Shown here: one piece after another, positions 4,704 through 5,901 of the stretch | How positions within the stretch are numbered: position 1 is the stretch's first letter | Layout: the number at the start of each line of letters is the position of its first letter | Source of the DNA: an uncultured bacterium | GTDB lineage: Bacteria; Patescibacteriota; Minisyncoccia; Minisyncoccales; JAQTVQ01 | Assembly: GCA_903839905.1 (NCBI GenBank) | Contig: CAIMDX010000031.1 | Location: forward strand, 1 to 5,901 | Direction: 5' to 3' | Length of the DNA stretch: 5,901 nucleotides | Notes under the pieces: generated by a model | The model's database searches: none | What the model saw: only the letters and a program-made list of their open reading frames with translations | What the model was told of the DNA's origin: nothing | Translations under genes and position numbers: made by a program

Positions 4704-5901
4704 TTAAATTTTTGAAGAAATAGTTTCAATGGCTTTATCCAGCTGGGGATCCTTTCCCTGGTCATAATCATCGGCCGTCATTTTAACCTCAATGTCGGGC
4801 TTAATGCCATTGCCGTCTATCTGCTCCCCTTTCGGAGTCAGCCAATTGGCAATAGTTATCTTTATACTGGAATTGTCTGTTAAACTAAACAATTGCTGGA
4901 CCTTTCCCTTTCCAAATGAAGTTTCCCCTATTATAACCGCATTTCGGTTATCGTGCAATGCCGCGGTCAGGATTTCCGAGGCTGAAGCGCTGCCTTGGTT
5001 TATTAAAATAACAACCGGTTTTGAAGCAAAAGTTGACGGCCCAAAAGATAAATAATCTTTGGTTTCGTATTTATCGCCAACGCGAGTTTCCTCTTTTAAG
5101 ATTACTTCACGATTTTTTAAGAACCAGCCGGCAATATCCTGGGCTTGATCCAATAATCCTCCTGGATTATTTCTTAGATCAAGAATTATGCCTTGAGCAT
5201 TATTATTGATGATTTCCCGCGCCGCTTTTTGAAAATCGCTATAAAGAACATCCGAAAACTGGAAAATTTTCAAATAAGCCACTTTTTTGCCGTTCACATC
5301 CTTAAAAGACAAATCCAAACTGGGTACGCGGATAGTGTCCCTAATTATTTTAAAATCTTTGGTTTCATTCCAGCCGTTGCGATAAATGGTCAAAGTAACT
5401 TCAGTGCCTTTCGGCCCTTTAATCATGGTCACGGCTTTATCTGAACTCATCCCAGTAGTGGAGGTGCCGTTAATTTTTACAATCTCGTCTCCGGCTAAAA
5501 TTCCAGAATGCTGGGCGGGAGTGTCTTCTAGCGGAGCTACGACTTTTAATCTTTCATCTCTGACCTCTATCTGCAGGCCAATCCCTTCAAAATATCCGGA
5601 AATATCATCTTGGAAGCTTTTACTTTCGCTAGGATCAAAAAAGGTAGTATATGGATCGCCCAATGACTCAACCATTCCTTTGGCTGCCCCATAAACTAAT
5701 TTATTTTGGTCTATCTTTTCCGGCTCAATAAAACTATTTTCCAACTGCTGCAAGACATCGTTTAAGTAAGAAAATTCCAGCTTAATGGATGGATTAGCCG
5801 TTTGATGGCCGATTGCCATTATAGGATCTTTCAAATAAAAACCGGCCAAAAAAGCCACGACTAAACCGAGGGCAATCTTAAAATATTTATTTGGTTTTTC
5901 C
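4704..5901 (-). CDS. S41-family C-terminal processing peptidase (CtpA/Prc-like), 5' end beyond window
   Basis: These serine peptidases cut C-terminal regions of envelope proteins on the outer side of the membrane. The frame stays open to the right edge. A GTG at 5858 could be mistaken for the start, but the 14 codons before it read EKPNKYFKIALGLV and continue into VAFLAGFYL, forming a basic stretch plus a hydrophobic signal-anchor. The true start is therefore probably outside the window. Numbered from that GTG, the order is: N-terminal helical part (about 28-80, with DPYTTFF), PDZ domain (about 85-170, YFEGIGLQIEV and LAGDEIVKINGT), then the S41 core with LDLRNNPGG (226-234), nucleophile Ser292 in GSASASE, Lys317 in FGKGKVQ and Gln321. 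The Ser-Lys spacing of 25 equals that of E. coli Prc. WLTPKGEQIDGNGIKPDIEV closes the core. The active site is complete. It is the first visible gene of the S41-rplI-pyrG run. The substrate is unknown. Confidence 0.95.
   Translation of the reverse strand, partial: EKPNKYFKIALGLVVAFLAGFYLKDPIMAIGHQTANPSIKLEFSYLNDVLQQLENSFIEPEKIDQNKLVYGAAKGMVESLGDPYTTFFDPSESKSFQDDISGYFEGIGLQIEVRDERLKVVAPLEDTPAQHSGILAGDEIVKINGTSTTGMSSDKAVTMIKGPKGTEVTLTIYRNGWNETKDFKIIRDTIRVPSLDLSFKDVNGKKVAYLKIFQFSDVLYSDFQKAAREIINNNAQGIILDLRNNPGGLLDQAQDIAGWFLKNREVILKEETRVGDKYETKDYLSFGPSTFASKPVVILINQGSASASEILTAALHDNRNAVIIGETSFGKGKVQQLFSLTDNSSIKITIANWLTPKGEQIDGNGIKPDIEVKMTADDYDQGKDPQLDKAIETISSKI

Noticed and set aside
4704..5858. 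GTG at 5858 as the true start of the S41 peptidase.
   Set aside because: The frame is open to the window edge and the upstream codons complete a signal-anchor sequence.

Overview
This window reads as a compact piece of a bacterial chromosome carrying core genes. The most likely host is a Patescibacteria/CPR (Parcubacteria-like) bacterium. That is an inference from three things: the divergent form of the cis-prenyltransferase, the lack of a Shine-Dalgarno sequence before any visible gene, and a small one-helix membrane protein of a kind I recall from that group. No marker in the window proves the lineage. Base composition is moderately AT-rich with AT-rich gaps. No transposase, CRISPR array, tRNA or rRNA is seen.

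Layout from left to right: (1) 1-124 is a non-coding leader. (2) 125-1063 (+) encodes a complete XerC/XerD-type tyrosine recombinase. (3) 1064-1228 is an AT-rich gap between convergent genes. It holds a large imperfect inverted repeat whose arms are 7-bp CTAATNN units, followed by a GC-rich hairpin that probably terminates transcription. (4) 1229-2099 (-) is a two-gene unit: a 54-residue single-pass membrane protein, unannotated at usual length cut-offs, overlapping by 11 bp the start of a divergent cis-prenyltransferase (UppS family). (5) 2136-2483 (+) is rpmA (bL27) standing alone without rplU. It has a near-consensus extended -10 promoter whose -10 box covers the start codon of the divergent small gene. 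(6) 2510-2536 is a strong intrinsic terminator shared by rpmA and the convergent pyrG. (7) 2538-5901 (-) is a same-strand run of three genes: an S41 C-terminal processing peptidase (running off the right edge), rplI (bL9) and pyrG (CTP synthase).

The genes cover housekeeping functions: chromosome dimer resolution (Xer), lipid carrier synthesis for the cell wall (UppS), ribosomal large-subunit proteins (bL27, bL9), pyrimidine nucleotide synthesis (PyrG) and envelope proteolysis (S41). The least routine elements are the hidden 54-residue membrane protein coupled to uppS, the face-to-face promoter arrangement between it and rpmA, the heptad-built inverted repeat, and the altered substrate-binding motifs of the UppS homologue. 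I see no new defence or mobile system here.
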